Below, piece by piece: positions 1 through 8,436 of a stretch of 64,000 nucleotides of DNA (the first letter of the stretch is position 1; each line of letters begins with the position of its first letter). The position numbers and the translations under genes are program-made. The DNA is taken from contig DASXZP010000039.1 of NCBI GenBank assembly GCA_036501825.1, forward strand, positions 1 through 64,000, read 5' to 3'. The notes beneath the pieces are model-generated. The model was not told where the DNA came from, did no database searches, and saw nothing but the letters and a program-made list of their open reading frames with translations. Origin of the DNA: JAFECT01 sp036501825. Lineage in GTDB: Bacteria; Pseudomonadota; Alphaproteobacteria; Caulobacterales; Caulobacteraceae.

Positions 1-1
1 C

Positions 2-502
2 AACGACGCCCCGGCCCTCGCCCAGGCTGACGTTGGCGTGGCCATGAACACCGGGACCTCCGCGGCCAAGGAGGCCGGGAACATGGTGGACCTGGACTCC
101 AACCCGACCAAGCTCATCGAGATCGTGGAGATCGGCAAGCAACTGCTGATCACCCGGGGCGCGCTGACCACCTTCTCCATCGCCAACGACGTGGCGAAAT
201 ATTTCGCGATCATTCCCGCGATCTTTCTGGCCAGTCTGCCGGCGTTGGGCGCCTTGAATGTCATGCGGTTGCACAGCCCGCAGAGCGCGATCCTGTCGGC
301 GGTGATCTTCAACGCCCTGATCATCGTGACGCTGATCCCCCTGTCGCTGAGAGGCGTGAAGTACCGACCCATCGGCGCGGCGAAGCTGCTGTCGCGCAAC
401 CTGCTTCTCTACGGCCTGGGCGGGGTCATCGCCCCCTTTGCCGGTATCTGGCTCGTCGACTGGGCCGTCGTCCTGCTCGGCCTCGCGCCGTCCCACCCCT
501 GA
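2..502 (+). CDS. kdpB: Potassium-transporting ATPase ATP-binding subunit, C-terminal part (cut by window edge)
   Basis: The frame is open from the first bases of the window, so the gene begins outside it. The visible 166 residues start inside the P-type ATPase hinge (NDAPALAQADVGVAMNTGT), which is the conserved Mg/phosphorylation-domain end of KdpB, and continue through SNPTKLIEIVEIGKQLL and ALTTFSIANDVAKYFAIIPA to the last membrane helices. KdpB hydrolyses ATP to drive high-affinity K+ uptake through KdpA in the inner membrane. It is followed after 17 bases by an outer-membrane-like protein and then kdpC, so it belongs to a kdp operon whose kdpFA part must lie to the left. The identification rests on near-consensus motifs and is very secure. 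Confidence 0.97.
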   Translation, partial: NDAPALAQADVGVAMNTGTSAAKEAGNMVDLDSNPTKLIEIVEIGKQLLITRGALTTFSIANDVAKYFAIIPAIFLASLPALGALNVMRLHSPQSAILSAVIFNALIIVTLIPLSLRGVKYRPIGAAKLLSRNLLLYGLGGVIAPFAGIWLVDWAVVLLGLAPSHP

Positions 503-519
503 TCTGCCGGAGTCCTCCC

Positions 520-1332
520 ATGAAGATCCTCGTTGGCGCCCTTGCCCTAGCTGCGGTCCTCGCGCCCGCGGCGGCGTCGGCCCAGAGTGCGCCGCCGACT
601 GCGCCAAACGATCCCGCGCTGTGCACCGACCGCCCCACCAAGGCCAACGCGACCTGCACCGTGCCGGCCGGACATTGGCAACTTGAGACCGACCTGGCGA
701 ACTGGTCGCATGCGTCCGAAGGCGGCGTGTCCACCGACGTTCTGCTCGCTCCGAACCCGACGTTAAAGTACGGGCTGAGCGACAAGGCCGACATCGAGTT
801 CAACGTCGCGCCCTACGAGGAGGTGCGCGTTACGGCCGGCGGCGCTACCCACACGGAAAGCGGCGTCGGCGATCTGTTCATGCGTCTGAAGTACGCCGTG
901 GTCTCCAATTCGAACTGGAGCCTGTCGGTCATTCCCTACGTGAAGGCCCCGACCGCGCCCCACAACGTCGGCAACGGCAAGGTCGAAGGCGGTCTGGCCG
1001 TACCGGTCAGTTTCAACCTGCCGGACAAATTCTCGCTGACCTTCGGACCGGAGCTCGATTCGCTCGAAAACGCCGCGCTGGACGGCCGCCATCTGAACAT
1101 GGTGCAGCTGATCAACGTCTCGCGGCCGGTGACCGACAAGATCGGCGTCGCGGTCGAGTACTGGAACGACCAGAACTGGGATCCCCTCGGCACGGTCTCG
1201 CAAAGCTCGGCTGACGTGGCCGCGACCTATGCGGTCAGCAACACGCTGCAGCTCGACGTCGGCGCCAACTTCGGCCTGAACGCGGCGACGCCGCGCTCGC
1301 AACTCTATGTCGGCGTCTCCAGGCGCTGGTGA
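520..1332 (+). CDS. Predicted outer-membrane beta-barrel protein inside the kdp operon (MetA-pathway/transporter-like family)
   Basis: 270 residues with a clear Sec signal peptide (MKILVGALALAAVLAPAAASAQ, cut near residue 22). The rest alternates short amphipathic stretches typical of a small outer-membrane barrel (LKYGLSDKADIEFNVAPYEEV, SGVGDLFMRLKYAVV) and ends in a C-terminal aromatic-rich strand (QLYVGVSRRW). It resembles the family annotated as 'transporter' or MetA-pathway phenol-degradation outer-membrane protein. A ribosome site (GGAG) precedes the ATG. It sits between kdpB and kdpC with 17 and 8 base gaps, so it is almost certainly co-transcribed with the K+ pump. A role in the outer membrane during potassium limitation is inference; no substrate can be read from the sequence. 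Confidence 0.75.
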   Translation: MKILVGALALAAVLAPAAASAQSAPPTAPNDPALCTDRPTKANATCTVPAGHWQLETDLANWSHASEGGVSTDVLLAPNPTLKYGLSDKADIEFNVAPYEEVRVTAGGATHTESGVGDLFMRLKYAVVSNSNWSLSVIPYVKAPTAPHNVGNGKVEGGLAVPVSFNLPDKFSLTFGPELDSLENAALDGRHLNMVQLINVSRPVTDKIGVAVEYWNDQNWDPLGTVSQSSADVAATYAVSNTLQLDVGANFGLNAATPRSQLYVGVSRRW

Positions 1333-1340
1333 GGCAAACC

Positions 1341-1946
1341 ATGTCAATCCTCTCGACCCTGCGCCCCGCGATCGTCTCGACGCTGGCCTTCACCCTGATT
1401 CTCGGCGTCGCCTATCCGCTGGCGATCACCGGCGTGGCGCAAGCGACCATGCGGCCTCAGGCCCAGGGCAGTCTGGTGAAGGACAAGGCCGGCCGTGTGA
1501 TCGGCTCGACCCTCATTGCCCAAGCCTTCTCCAAACCCGAGTACCTGCACCCGCGGCCGTCGGCGGCGGGCAAGGACGGTTATGACACGACCAGCTCCGG
1601 CGGCTCCAACCTGGGTCCGTTGAGCGCCGATCTCGCCAAGCGCGAAGCGAGCGACGCCGGCAAGCTGCGCCAGGAAGACGGCGCAGGCGCCGGACCGCTG
1701 CCCGCCGATGCGGTCACCACGTCCGCATCGGGCCTCGACCCGGACATTTCGCCGGAGAACGCCCGCCTCCAGATCGACCGCATCGCCAAGGCGCGCGGCG
1801 TCGACGCCAACCGCGTCGGCGCGGTGATCGACCAGGTCACCCAAGGCCGTGCGCTCGGCTTCATCGGCCAGCGGCGGGTGAACGTGCTGAAGGTCAATCT
1901 GGCTTTGGACGCGCGCTACCCAGTGCGGCGGGCGGTCCCGCGCTGA
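1341..1946 (+). CDS. kdpC: Potassium-transporting ATPase subunit C
   Basis: 201 residues with the single N-terminal membrane anchor (PAIVSTLAFTLILGVAYPLAITGVAQ) and the conserved KdpC body (GSTLIAQAFSKPEYLHPRPS, SGGSNLGP, TTSASGLDPDISPENA, VNVLKVNLALD). KdpC stabilises the KdpFABC complex and raises its affinity for K+/ATP. I chose ATG 1341 over an upstream in-frame GTG at 1329 because the GTG overlaps the preceding stop codon region and ATG 1341 has GAGG at a suitable distance. It is last in the pump operon; its stop lies 3 bases from the stop of the opposite-strand antiporter gene. Confidence 0.95.
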   Translation: MSILSTLRPAIVSTLAFTLILGVAYPLAITGVAQATMRPQAQGSLVKDKAGRVIGSTLIAQAFSKPEYLHPRPSAAGKDGYDTTSSGGSNLGPLSADLAKREASDAGKLRQEDGAGAGPLPADAVTTSASGLDPDISPENARLQIDRIAKARGVDANRVGAVIDQVTQGRALGFIGQRRVNVLKVNLALDARYPVRRAVPR

Positions 1947-1949
1947 CGC

Positions 1950-3224
1950 TCAGGCCTGAGCCGCCGGATGGCCGTAACCGGTGCGCAAGGCGAGTCGCTC
2001 CGTCGTCATGCTCTGCAGCAGGATCGAGAACAGCACGACGGCGAACGTCGCCGCCAGGATCGGTTGCCGAGCCGGCACGTCAGGAAGCGCCAGGGCCATG
2101 GCCACCGGCAGGCCGCCGCGAACGCCCGCCCAGGTCACGACGTTTATCAGGTTCACTCTCCGCTCCCCTTTTGCAAGCGGCAGGAGAGAGAGCGGGATGG
2201 ACACGGCAACCCAGCGGGCGAGGAGGACGACCACCGGACCACAGACCGCAAGCCATACGAGACTCCACGTTCCGCCCAGCGCCCAGACCTCAACGCCGAG
2301 AAGGAAGAACAACACCGCATTCATTCCCTCGTCCAACACGCGCCAAAAGGGATGGATGTGACGAAGCGTGACCTTGCTCATCCGCCGCTCCGCCCACTGA
2401 GACCCAACCACAAGTCCGGACACAACCACGCCCACGGGGCCCGACAGATCGAAGTGCAGCGCCAGGGCATAGACGGCGGTCGCCGTCGCGACGGTGATCA
2501 AGGTCTCGCTGATCCAGTCGTCAACCACGCGGATCAACAGCACCGCCGCAAAACCGCAAACCAGGCCGAGACCCGCGCCGCCGACGGCGGCGAGGGCGGC
2601 TTGTTCCGCGAGCGCCAGACTGACACCGTGGTCGAGCCCGCTCCCGATTGCGAAAGCCGTGACCGCCTTGAAAGCCACGACCGCGACGCCGTCGTTGAAC
2701 AAGGCCTCGCCTTCGAGTTGGGCCTGGAGTTCCGGCTGCAGCGTGCTCCGTCGGGTCATGGCGATGACGGCGATGGGATCGGTCGGACTGATGAGAACGC
2801 CGAACACAAGCGCCCAGCTCAGCGGTATGGGGAAGCCGGCAAACTTGCAAACAGTCCAGAACCCGGCGCCGGCGATTGCCGCGGTCACGACGGTTCCCAA
2901 GGACGCCAGCACGCCCACCGCCCACGCACGCCGAGCAAGTGCGCCGAGATCGACGTTCATCGCTCCCGCAAACAACATGTACGCCAGCATGAAATTGAGG
3001 ACCAGGCGGGGATAGTCGACCTGCGAGACGAGGCGCGCGTAAGCCGCCACCACCGGTGCATCCGGGAAGATCCAGCGTGTCGCCGCCATGGCGGCGGAAA
3101 CGGCCAGGCCGGTGATCAGCAGCCACGCCGCCAGTGGCAACTTGAACGACACCGCGTTTATCCACAGCGCGAGCGCACAGACGCCAAGGACGATCGCGGC
3201 CAGTTCAAAGGCGCTTGGCGTCAT
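1950..3224 (-). CDS. Cation:proton antiporter, CPA1 family
   Basis: 424 residues, almost entirely hydrophobic with about 12 predicted membrane helices. The family hallmarks are visible: SPTDPIAVIAM (discontinuous helix), GEALFNDGVAVVAF (the ND ion-binding pair) and WAGVRGGLPVAMALALP. CPA1 members exchange Na+ or K+ for H+ across the inner membrane. It lies between kdpC and kdpD on the opposite strand, convergent with kdpC (3-base gap) and divergent from kdpD (156-base shared region). The position suggests a part in K+ or pH homeostasis, but ion specificity cannot be read from the sequence. Confidence 0.9.
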   Translation of the reverse strand: MTPSAFELAAIVLGVCALALWINAVSFKLPLAAWLLITGLAVSAAMAATRWIFPDAPVVAAYARLVSQVDYPRLVLNFMLAYMLFAGAMNVDLGALARRAWAVGVLASLGTVVTAAIAGAGFWTVCKFAGFPIPLSWALVFGVLISPTDPIAVIAMTRRSTLQPELQAQLEGEALFNDGVAVVAFKAVTAFAIGSGLDHGVSLALAEQAALAAVGGAGLGLVCGFAAVLLIRVVDDWISETLITVATATAVYALALHFDLSGPVGVVVSGLVVGSQWAERRMSKVTLRHIHPFWRVLDEGMNAVLFFLLGVEVWALGGTWSLVWLAVCGPVVVLLARWVAVSIPLSLLPLAKGERRVNLINVVTWAGVRGGLPVAMALALPDVPARQPILAATFAVVLFSILLQSMTTERLALRTGYGHPAAQA

Positions 3225-3380
3225 AGGCGAAATTCCGCAATCGTCACTTCGCCCTCTGAGTCCGGCCCGCCTGAGCCTAGGCTAGCCCATCGGGCTTGGA
3301 AATGCCCGGGCGGCGAGGCGCGCCGCGCTTCATTTGCCGGGATTTGCGAACTCGACCCCCATGAGCCACTCTAGAAACTG

Positions 3381-6065
3381 ATGAGCGCCGAAGAGCCCAG
3401 ACGTCCTGATCCCGAGGCGCTTCTCGACGAAGCGCGGCGTGAAGGCCGTGGCCAGCTCAAGGTGTTCCTCGGCATGGCGCCGGGGGTCGGCAAGACCTAC
3501 GAGATGCTGAAAGCGGCGCGCAGCCGCAAGGCCGGCGGCGGCGAGGTTCTGGTCGGCGTGGTCGAGACACACGGGCGCAAGGAAACCGAAGCCTTGTTGC
3601 GCGGGCTGGAGGTGCTGCCGCGTAAACCTATCGACTATCGCGACCGCGCCTTCATGGAATTCGATCTCGACGAGGCGTTGCGGCGCAAACCGGCGCTGTT
3701 GCTGGTCGATGAATATGCGCACGCCAACGTGCCCGGATCGCGTCATCCGAAGCGGTGGCAAGACGTGGAAGAACTGCTGACCGCGGGCGTCGATGTGTGG
3801 ACCACGCTGAACGTCCAGCATCTGGAGAGCCTGGTCGACGTGGTGTGGAAGATCACCGGCGTGCGCCAGCGCGAGACCGTGCCGGACTCCGCGCTCTCGC
3901 GCGCGGACGAGATCGAGCTGATCGACATTACGCCCGGGGAGTTGCGCCAGCGGCTGGCGGACGGGAAGGTCTATCTCGAGGAAACCGCACGCGTCGCCGC
4001 GGACCGCTTTTTCAAGCCCGAGAACCTGACCGCGCTGCGCGAACTCGCCTTGCGGCGCGCCGCCGAGACGGTGGACGACCAACTGCTCGGCGCCATGAAA
4101 CGCGCCGGCGTCGAAGGCCCCTGGGCCGCGGGCGAACGCATCCTTGTCCTGATCGGCGGCATGCCGGTCGCCGCCGCTCTGGTGCGCGCGGGACGCCGGC
4201 TGTCGGACATGACGGGTAACGCGCCGTGGACCGTCGCCCACGTGGACCAGCCGAACCGCGCCCCGCCGGACGCAGCCAGCGCGCACCGCCTGAACGAGGC
4301 GCTGAAGCTCGCCCAGCAGCTCGGCGGCTCGACCGCCGTGCTGACCGGCGACGACATCGTCGAGACTGTGCTCGACTACGTACGACGCAACAACGTGACG
4401 CAAATCGTCATCGGGCGCACGCCGCAGCGGCGGTTCCGCGCCGCCTTCGGCCGCTCCCTGCCCCAGGCGCTGCTGGAACGTTCGGCCGGCGCGGCGCTGC
4501 ACATCGTCACCGAGACCGCCGCCGATGCGCCGCTGATCCCGGGGGTGCGCAAGACGCGGGTGCGAAGACCCTGGCTGGGCTATCTGGCGGCGACGGGCTG
4601 CGTGCTCGCCGCGACCGGCTTCTCGACCATCATCGACCAGGTGTCGAACCAGACCGCGAACCTGGCGATGGTCTATCTGATCAGCGTGCTGGCGGCGGGC
4701 GTCGGCTGGGGCATGGGGCCGGCCCTGTTCGCCGCGGCGCTGGCGGCGATCACCTACAACTTTTTCTTCCTGGAGCCGCGGCTCAACTTTTACATCGGTC
4801 ACGCGGCGGACGTGCTCACCTTCCTGGTCTTCTTCGTGGTCGCGTCCGCCATCGGCTGGCTGACCGGGCGCGTGCGCGACCAGAGCCGGGCCACCTCGCG
4901 ACGCGCGTCCGCCATCGCGTCCTTGCTGGAAGCGAGCCGGCGGCTGTCCGCCGCGGCGAGCCGGCAGGAAGCCGCCCAGGCCCTCGCGGAACAACTCGCC
5001 GCCGCCGCCGGCGCCAAGGCGGTGATCCTGCTGCCGTCCGATGGCGATATCGCCCCGGCTGCGGGGGCGCCGGCGCTCGAACCGCTGTCGACCGCGGACA
5101 TGGCGGCGGCGCGCTGGGCGTGGGAGCGCGGCGAGGCGGCAGGGTCGGGCACCGGGACGCTTCCGAACGCAGCGTGGACCTTCCGCCCCCTCGATGGAGT
5201 GAAGGACCGGTCCGGGGTCGCGGGGGTCGAGGCCGGCGAAGCGTCTTCGGAGGCGGACGAACGGTTCATCCTGGCGCTGCTCGACCAGGGCGCCGTGGCG
5301 CTGGAACGCGCGGAGTTTGCGGCGGAGGCGGCCGACGCGGAGGCGCTGCGCCGTTCCGACCGGCTGCGTGACGCGCTGCTCAACTCCATCAGCCACGATC
5401 TGCGCACGCCGCTCTCCACGGTCCTGGGCTCGACCACGACCCTGATCGACTTCGGCGAGAAGCTGGAGAAGCCGGTGCGGCGCGACCTGCTGGTCAGCAT
5501 CCGCGAGGAAGCCGAGCGGCTGAACCGCTACGTCGGCGACCTGCTCGACATGACCAAGCTGGAAGGCGGCGCCCTGCAGCCGCGGGCCGATCTGGTGGAT
5601 GTGCGCGAACCGCTGGAGGCGGCCATCGACCGCGTGTCGCGCCGGCTGGGCGAGCGGACGCTGGAGCGCGATTTCGCCCCGCAGCTGTCGATGGTGAAGG
5701 CCGACCCGGGCCTCCTGGAACAGGCGGTGGTCAACATCCTGGAAAACGCGATCAGCTATAGTCCCGACCACAGCCGCATCGAGGTGGCGGCGCACGAGGA
5801 TCCCGACGCGGTGGTGATCTCCATCGAAGACCAGGGCCGCGGCATCCCGCACGGTGAACTCGAGCGGGTGTTCGACAAGTTCCGCCGCCTCGACACCCCC
5901 ACCGACCGCGGCCAGAGCGCGGGCCTGGGCCTGTCCATCGCCAAGGGCTTCATCGAGGCCATGGGCGGCCGCATCGCCGCCGTCAGCCCGGTCACCGCGA
6001 CCGGCGGCGCGCGCCTGCTGATCAGCCTGCCCAAGACCATCCGCACCCACGAGTTCCTGCTGTGA
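3381..6065 (+). CDS. kdpD: Osmosensitive K+ channel sensor histidine kinase
   Basis: 894 residues, normal KdpD length. Domains in order: N-terminal KdpD domain with Walker A G31-T39 (GMAPGVGKT) and LLLVDEYAHANVPG; a universal-stress-protein-like domain about 245-375 (ending HIVTETAAD); four membrane helices about 395-495; a GAF-like region; a histidine kinase core with phospho-acceptor H672 in ISHDLRTPLSTVLGS; and an ATPase domain (NILENAIS, DQGRGIP, GLGLSIAKGF). KdpD senses K+ limitation and turgor and phosphorylates KdpE. kdpE follows after 10 bases. The pair is separated from kdpBC by the antiporter gene and must have its own promoter in 3225-3380. Confidence 0.97.
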   Translation: MSAEEPRRPDPEALLDEARREGRGQLKVFLGMAPGVGKTYEMLKAARSRKAGGGEVLVGVVETHGRKETEALLRGLEVLPRKPIDYRDRAFMEFDLDEALRRKPALLLVDEYAHANVPGSRHPKRWQDVEELLTAGVDVWTTLNVQHLESLVDVVWKITGVRQRETVPDSALSRADEIELIDITPGELRQRLADGKVYLEETARVAADRFFKPENLTALRELALRRAAETVDDQLLGAMKRAGVEGPWAAGERILVLIGGMPVAAALVRAGRRLSDMTGNAPWTVAHVDQPNRAPPDAASAHRLNEALKLAQQLGGSTAVLTGDDIVETVLDYVRRNNVTQIVIGRTPQRRFRAAFGRSLPQALLERSAGAALHIVTETAADAPLIPGVRKTRVRRPWLGYLAATGCVLAATGFSTIIDQVSNQTANLAMVYLISVLAAGVGWGMGPALFAAALAAITYNFFFLEPRLNFYIGHAADVLTFLVFFVVASAIGWLTGRVRDQSRATSRRASAIASLLEASRRLSAAASRQEAAQALAEQLAAAAGAKAVILLPSDGDIAPAAGAPALEPLSTADMAAARWAWERGEAAGSGTGTLPNAAWTFRPLDGVKDRSGVAGVEAGEASSEADERFILALLDQGAVALERAEFAAEAADAEALRRSDRLRDALLNSISHDLRTPLSTVLGSTTTLIDFGEKLEKPVRRDLLVSIREEAERLNRYVGDLLDMTKLEGGALQPRADLVDVREPLEAAIDRVSRRLGERTLERDFAPQLSMVKADPGLLEQAVVNILENAISYSPDHSRIEVAAHEDPDAVVISIEDQGRGIPHGELERVFDKFRRLDTPTDRGQSAGLGLSIAKGFIEAMGGRIAAVSPVTATGGARLLISLPKTIRTHEFLL

Positions 6066-6075
6066 GCGCCCAGTC

Positions 6076-6765
6076 ATGAGCGCGTCTCGCCCGCGCATCC
6101 TCGTCATCGACGACGAACCGCAGATCCACCGGTTCCTGAGCCCGGCACTGGACGCCGCGGGCTATGAGCCGGTCCGCGCCGACACCGCCGCCGACGGCCT
6201 GCGCGAGATCGCCCGCAAGCCCCCCGACGCCGTCGTGCTCGACCTCGGCCTGCCGGACATGGACGGCAAGGAGGCCCTGGCCAAGGCGCGCGCCTTTTAC
6301 GAGGGACCGATCGTGATTCTGTCGGCGCGACACCAGGAGGCGGAGAAGATCGACGCGCTGGACCTGGGCGCCGACGACTATGTGGAGAAGCCGTTCGGGG
6401 TCGGCGAACTGTTGGCGCGGCTGCGCGCGGCGATGCGCCGAAAGCTGCAGAGCGATGGGGCGGAACCCCTTGTACGGCTTGGGAATGTGGAGATCGACCT
6501 GGTCCGCCGCATCGTCACCCGCGGCGGCGAAGCGGTGCATCTTTCGCCCAAGGAATACGACCTGCTCGCGCGGCTCGCCGAAGGCGGCGGCAAGGTGTTG
6601 ACCCACCGCCAGATTCTCACCGCCGTGTGGGGCCCCGCGCACGAGCACGACGTGCAGTACCTGCGCGTCTTCATCGGCCAACTGCGCCAGAAGCTGGAAG
6701 CCGACCCGGCGCGTCCGACACTGATCCTGACGGCGCCCGGCGTGGGCTACAGGTTCGGCGTCTGA
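6076..6765 (+). CDS. kdpE: KDP operon response regulator (OmpR/PhoB family)
   Basis: 229 residues. Receiver domain with the acidic pocket D12/D13 and phospho-acceptor D56 (AVVLDLGLPDMDG), then conserved T/S (ILSARHQ) and K (VEKPFGVGELLARLRA). The C-terminal winged helix (LSPKEYDLLARLAEGGGKVLTHRQIL, then HDVQYLRVFIGQLRQKLE) matches OmpR/PhoB DNA-binding domains and ends in GVGYRFGV as KdpE does. It is activated by KdpD and drives kdp operon transcription. Its own target site near kdpF/kdpA is outside the window. Confidence 0.96.
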   Translation: MSASRPRILVIDDEPQIHRFLSPALDAAGYEPVRADTAADGLREIARKPPDAVVLDLGLPDMDGKEALAKARAFYEGPIVILSARHQEAEKIDALDLGADDYVEKPFGVGELLARLRAAMRRKLQSDGAEPLVRLGNVEIDLVRRIVTRGGEAVHLSPKEYDLLARLAEGGGKVLTHRQILTAVWGPAHEHDVQYLRVFIGQLRQKLEADPARPTLILTAPGVGYRFGV

Positions 6766-7076
6766 GGCGCGCCTCACCGTAAATTGCCCGTAGTTACGGT
6801 GGGCGGCGGCGGCGGGCGGCGATGCGAAAGACCACCGTAAACCGCCGTAATTACGGTGCGCCGCGGGAAGCGGCGATGTCAAAGACCACCCGGCAATCTA
6901 GCGCTGTCGGGGTCGGCGGTGAAGCGGCGGCGCGTTCGCAAAAAAGGTCGAAAAGTCCATCGCGCTGCGTCCGTGAACCGCGTCGATTCGACTTCGGAGA
7001 CAAAACGAAAGGAATCTGTTATTGTATCGGCCATACGGCTGAAGTTGCGGCGCGGGGGCGCCGTCAGGAGGCCCGA
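6766..7076. other. 311-base non-coding stretch downstream of kdpE
   Basis: Holds two adjacent diverged direct repeats (6775-6886), each with a TTACGGT/ACCGTAA inverted repeat; a purine-rich stretch around 6945-7020; and a short GC hairpin (CGGCGC/GCGCCG, 7048-7063) just before the ribosome site of the small ORF at 7077. An upstream in-frame ATG at 6822 would extend that ORF back through the second repeat, which looks accidental. Confidence 0.6.
6775..6886. repeat. Two tandem copies of a hairpin-bearing repeat (58 and 54 bases)
   Basis: Unit 1 is 6775-6832 and unit 2 is 6833-6886. Both run CACCGTAA..., a TTACGGTG element, a GC-rich GGCGG/GCGGGAAGCGG stretch, then GCGATGnnAAAGAC. In unit 1 ACCGTAA (6776-6782) and TTACGGT (6794-6800) form a 7-bp stem. 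Unit 2 has the same arms at 6834-6840 and 6851-6857, plus a perfect 12-base palindrome CCGTAATTACGG at 6845-6856. A third unit begins (CACC at 6887) and then diverges. They lie just after the kdpE stop, so they could act as a terminator or be members of a dispersed repeat family. Confidence 0.75.
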
Positions 7077-7316
7077 ATGCTGGAGCCCGCCTTCATCGGC
7101 GTTTCACGTCGAGTGGACGTTCGCAGCGTCGCAGAAATGCGCCGCGTTCTGCTGCCCTTCGAGGACGAAACCACCCGGATCAGCGCCTGCGAAGAGGCGA
7201 TCCGCAGCGTGGTCGCCGCGGCGCGTAAATCCGGCGCTTTCTCTTACGAATCCATCGCCCGCGAGCTGTTCTACCGCTTCAGCAAGGACGCCTCGCTGGC
7301 CAAAAAGGCGCGCTAG
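7077..7316 (+). CDS. Small conserved-looking hypothetical protein
   Basis: 79 residues starting MLEPAFIGVSRRVDV, preceded by a strong AGGAGG at 7066-7071. It is mostly charged and helical, with SCEEAIRS- and SYESIARELFYRFSKD-like segments, no signal peptide and no membrane helix. The ORF is open upstream to 6822, but the added residues are low-complexity and encoded partly by a repeat, so I place the start at the ATG with the ribosome site. It ends 4 bases inside the convergent arsC stop. I do not recognise a family. Confidence 0.65.
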   Translation: MLEPAFIGVSRRVDVRSVAEMRRVLLPFEDETTRISACEEAIRSVVAAARKSGAFSYESIARELFYRFSKDASLAKKAR

Positions 7317-7726
7317 GCCTTCCGCAGGACGACGACCTCGCCATCTTCCTTGGTGAAGGTCTCCGGACTCCGCTCCAACAGGTCAAACACGCGTTCCGAC
7401 GGGCGGCACAGCGCTGCGCCCTTGGGCGTCACCACGATCGGGCGATTCACCAGGATCGGATGCTCGACCATGGCGGCGAGGATCGTCTCGCCGTCCGCCC
7501 CCAAGAGGCCGAGCTCAACTGCGGGGGTGCCTTTTTCCCGCAGCAGGTCCGCCGGCGCCACGGCCATCCGCGCCACCAGGTCATCGAGCAGCGCGCGGGT
7601 CCAACCCGTCTGCAGGTAGTCGACGACCACCGGGTCATAACCGGCGGCGCGCACCATCGCGAGCGTGTTGCGCGACGTGCCGCACGCGCGGTTGTGATAG
7701 ACGGTGACCGGGAAATCTGCGCTCAC
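7313..7726 (-). CDS. arsC: Arsenate reductase (glutaredoxin-dependent ArsC type)
   Basis: 137 residues from GTG 7726, which overlaps the aqpS stop (GTGA) and follows GAGGAG. Contains the N-terminal redox site with C15 (HNRACGTSRNTLAM) and the conserved Arg segment (HPILVNRPIVVTPKGAALCRPSERV). The enzyme reduces arsenate to arsenite with glutathione/glutaredoxin in the cytoplasm. It is the last gene of arsR-arsI-aqpS-arsC; arsenite formed here can leave through the adjacent aquaglyceroporin, which replaces the usual ArsB/Acr3 pump. Confidence 0.93.
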   Translation of the reverse strand: MSADFPVTVYHNRACGTSRNTLAMVRAAGYDPVVVDYLQTGWTRALLDDLVARMAVAPADLLREKGTPAVELGLLGADGETILAAMVEHPILVNRPIVVTPKGAALCRPSERVFDLLERSPETFTKEDGEVVVLRKA

Positions 7727-8436
7727 GCGGGTCGCTCCTCTTTCAGCAGCCATCCGAAGACCGCGACAGCGACCAGGGCGCCGATCAGCTGGGCCCCGAT
7801 GAAGGCGGGCGCCGACGCCGGCGCAATGCCGGCAAAGGTATTCGACAGAGTCCGCGCAACGGTGACGGCCGGGTTTGCGAAGGAGGTCGACGCCGTGAAC
7901 CAGTAGGCCGCCGTGATGTACAGTCCGACCGCCGCCGGCGTGAAATCGGGCCGGAAGCGCAAGGCGCCCAGGATGGTCGCGAGCAGGCCGAAGGTGGCGA
8001 TGAACTCGGCAAACGCCAGCGCCGGGCCGTCGCGCAACTTGGTCGACACTTGCAGGATCGGCTCGGCGAACATGGCGTGCGCGGCGAAAACCCCGAGCAC
8101 GCCGCCCGCCGATTGCGCGACGACGTAGGCCAGCGCCAATCCCCAGCCGATCTCACGCCGCACGGCGAAGGCAATCGTCACGGCGGGATTGAAATGCGCG
8201 CCCGAGATGGGACCGAAGACGGTGATCAGAACCACCAGGCCGGCGCCCGTCGCCAAGGTGTTGGCGAGGAGCGCGATCGCGACGTTCCCGCCTGCGAGTC
8301 GTTCGCCCATGATCCCCGACCCGATCACGATCGCGAGCAGCAGCGCCGTGCCCAAAGCTTCGGCCGCAAGGCGCCGTGTCATCGAATAGGGATGGATCGG
8401 CGGCTCGAGGCTCGCGGTAACGCTGACCGGCTTCAT
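7723..8436 (-). CDS. aqpS: Aquaglyceroporin of the arsenic operon (AqpS-like)
   Basis: 237 residues, MIP family, with six membrane helices and both pore motifs: HFNPAVT in the first half and FANPAVT in the second. The internal ATG of MTRRLAAEALG (residue 19) is an alternative start that fits family length better; the upstream ATG leaves no gap to arsI (stop next to start). AqpS channels conduct arsenite out of the cell down its gradient once ArsC has made it. The assignment to arsenite rather than water or glycerol comes from its place between arsI and arsC. Confidence 0.9.
   Translation of the reverse strand: MKPVSVTASLEPPIHPYSMTRRLAAEALGTALLLAIVIGSGIMGERLAGGNVAIALLANTLATGAGLVVLITVFGPISGAHFNPAVTIAFAVRREIGWGLALAYVVAQSAGGVLGVFAAHAMFAEPILQVSTKLRDGPALAFAEFIATFGLLATILGALRFRPDFTPAAVGLYITAAYWFTASTSFANPAVTVARTLSNTFAGIAPASAPAFIGAQLIGALVAVAVFGWLLKEERPA

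Noticed and set aside
3270..3330. AGCCTAGGCT palindrome and GCCC/GGGC hairpin between the antiporter gene and kdpD
   Set aside because: Short and GC-rich; no spacing or second copy to support an operator call.
3330..6107. 925-codon open frame antisense to kdpD and its start region
   Set aside because: It exactly mirrors kdpD in a high-GC genome, where antisense frames stay open by composition; its translation is low-complexity Arg/Gly/His-rich with no fold motifs, whereas kdpD is textbook.
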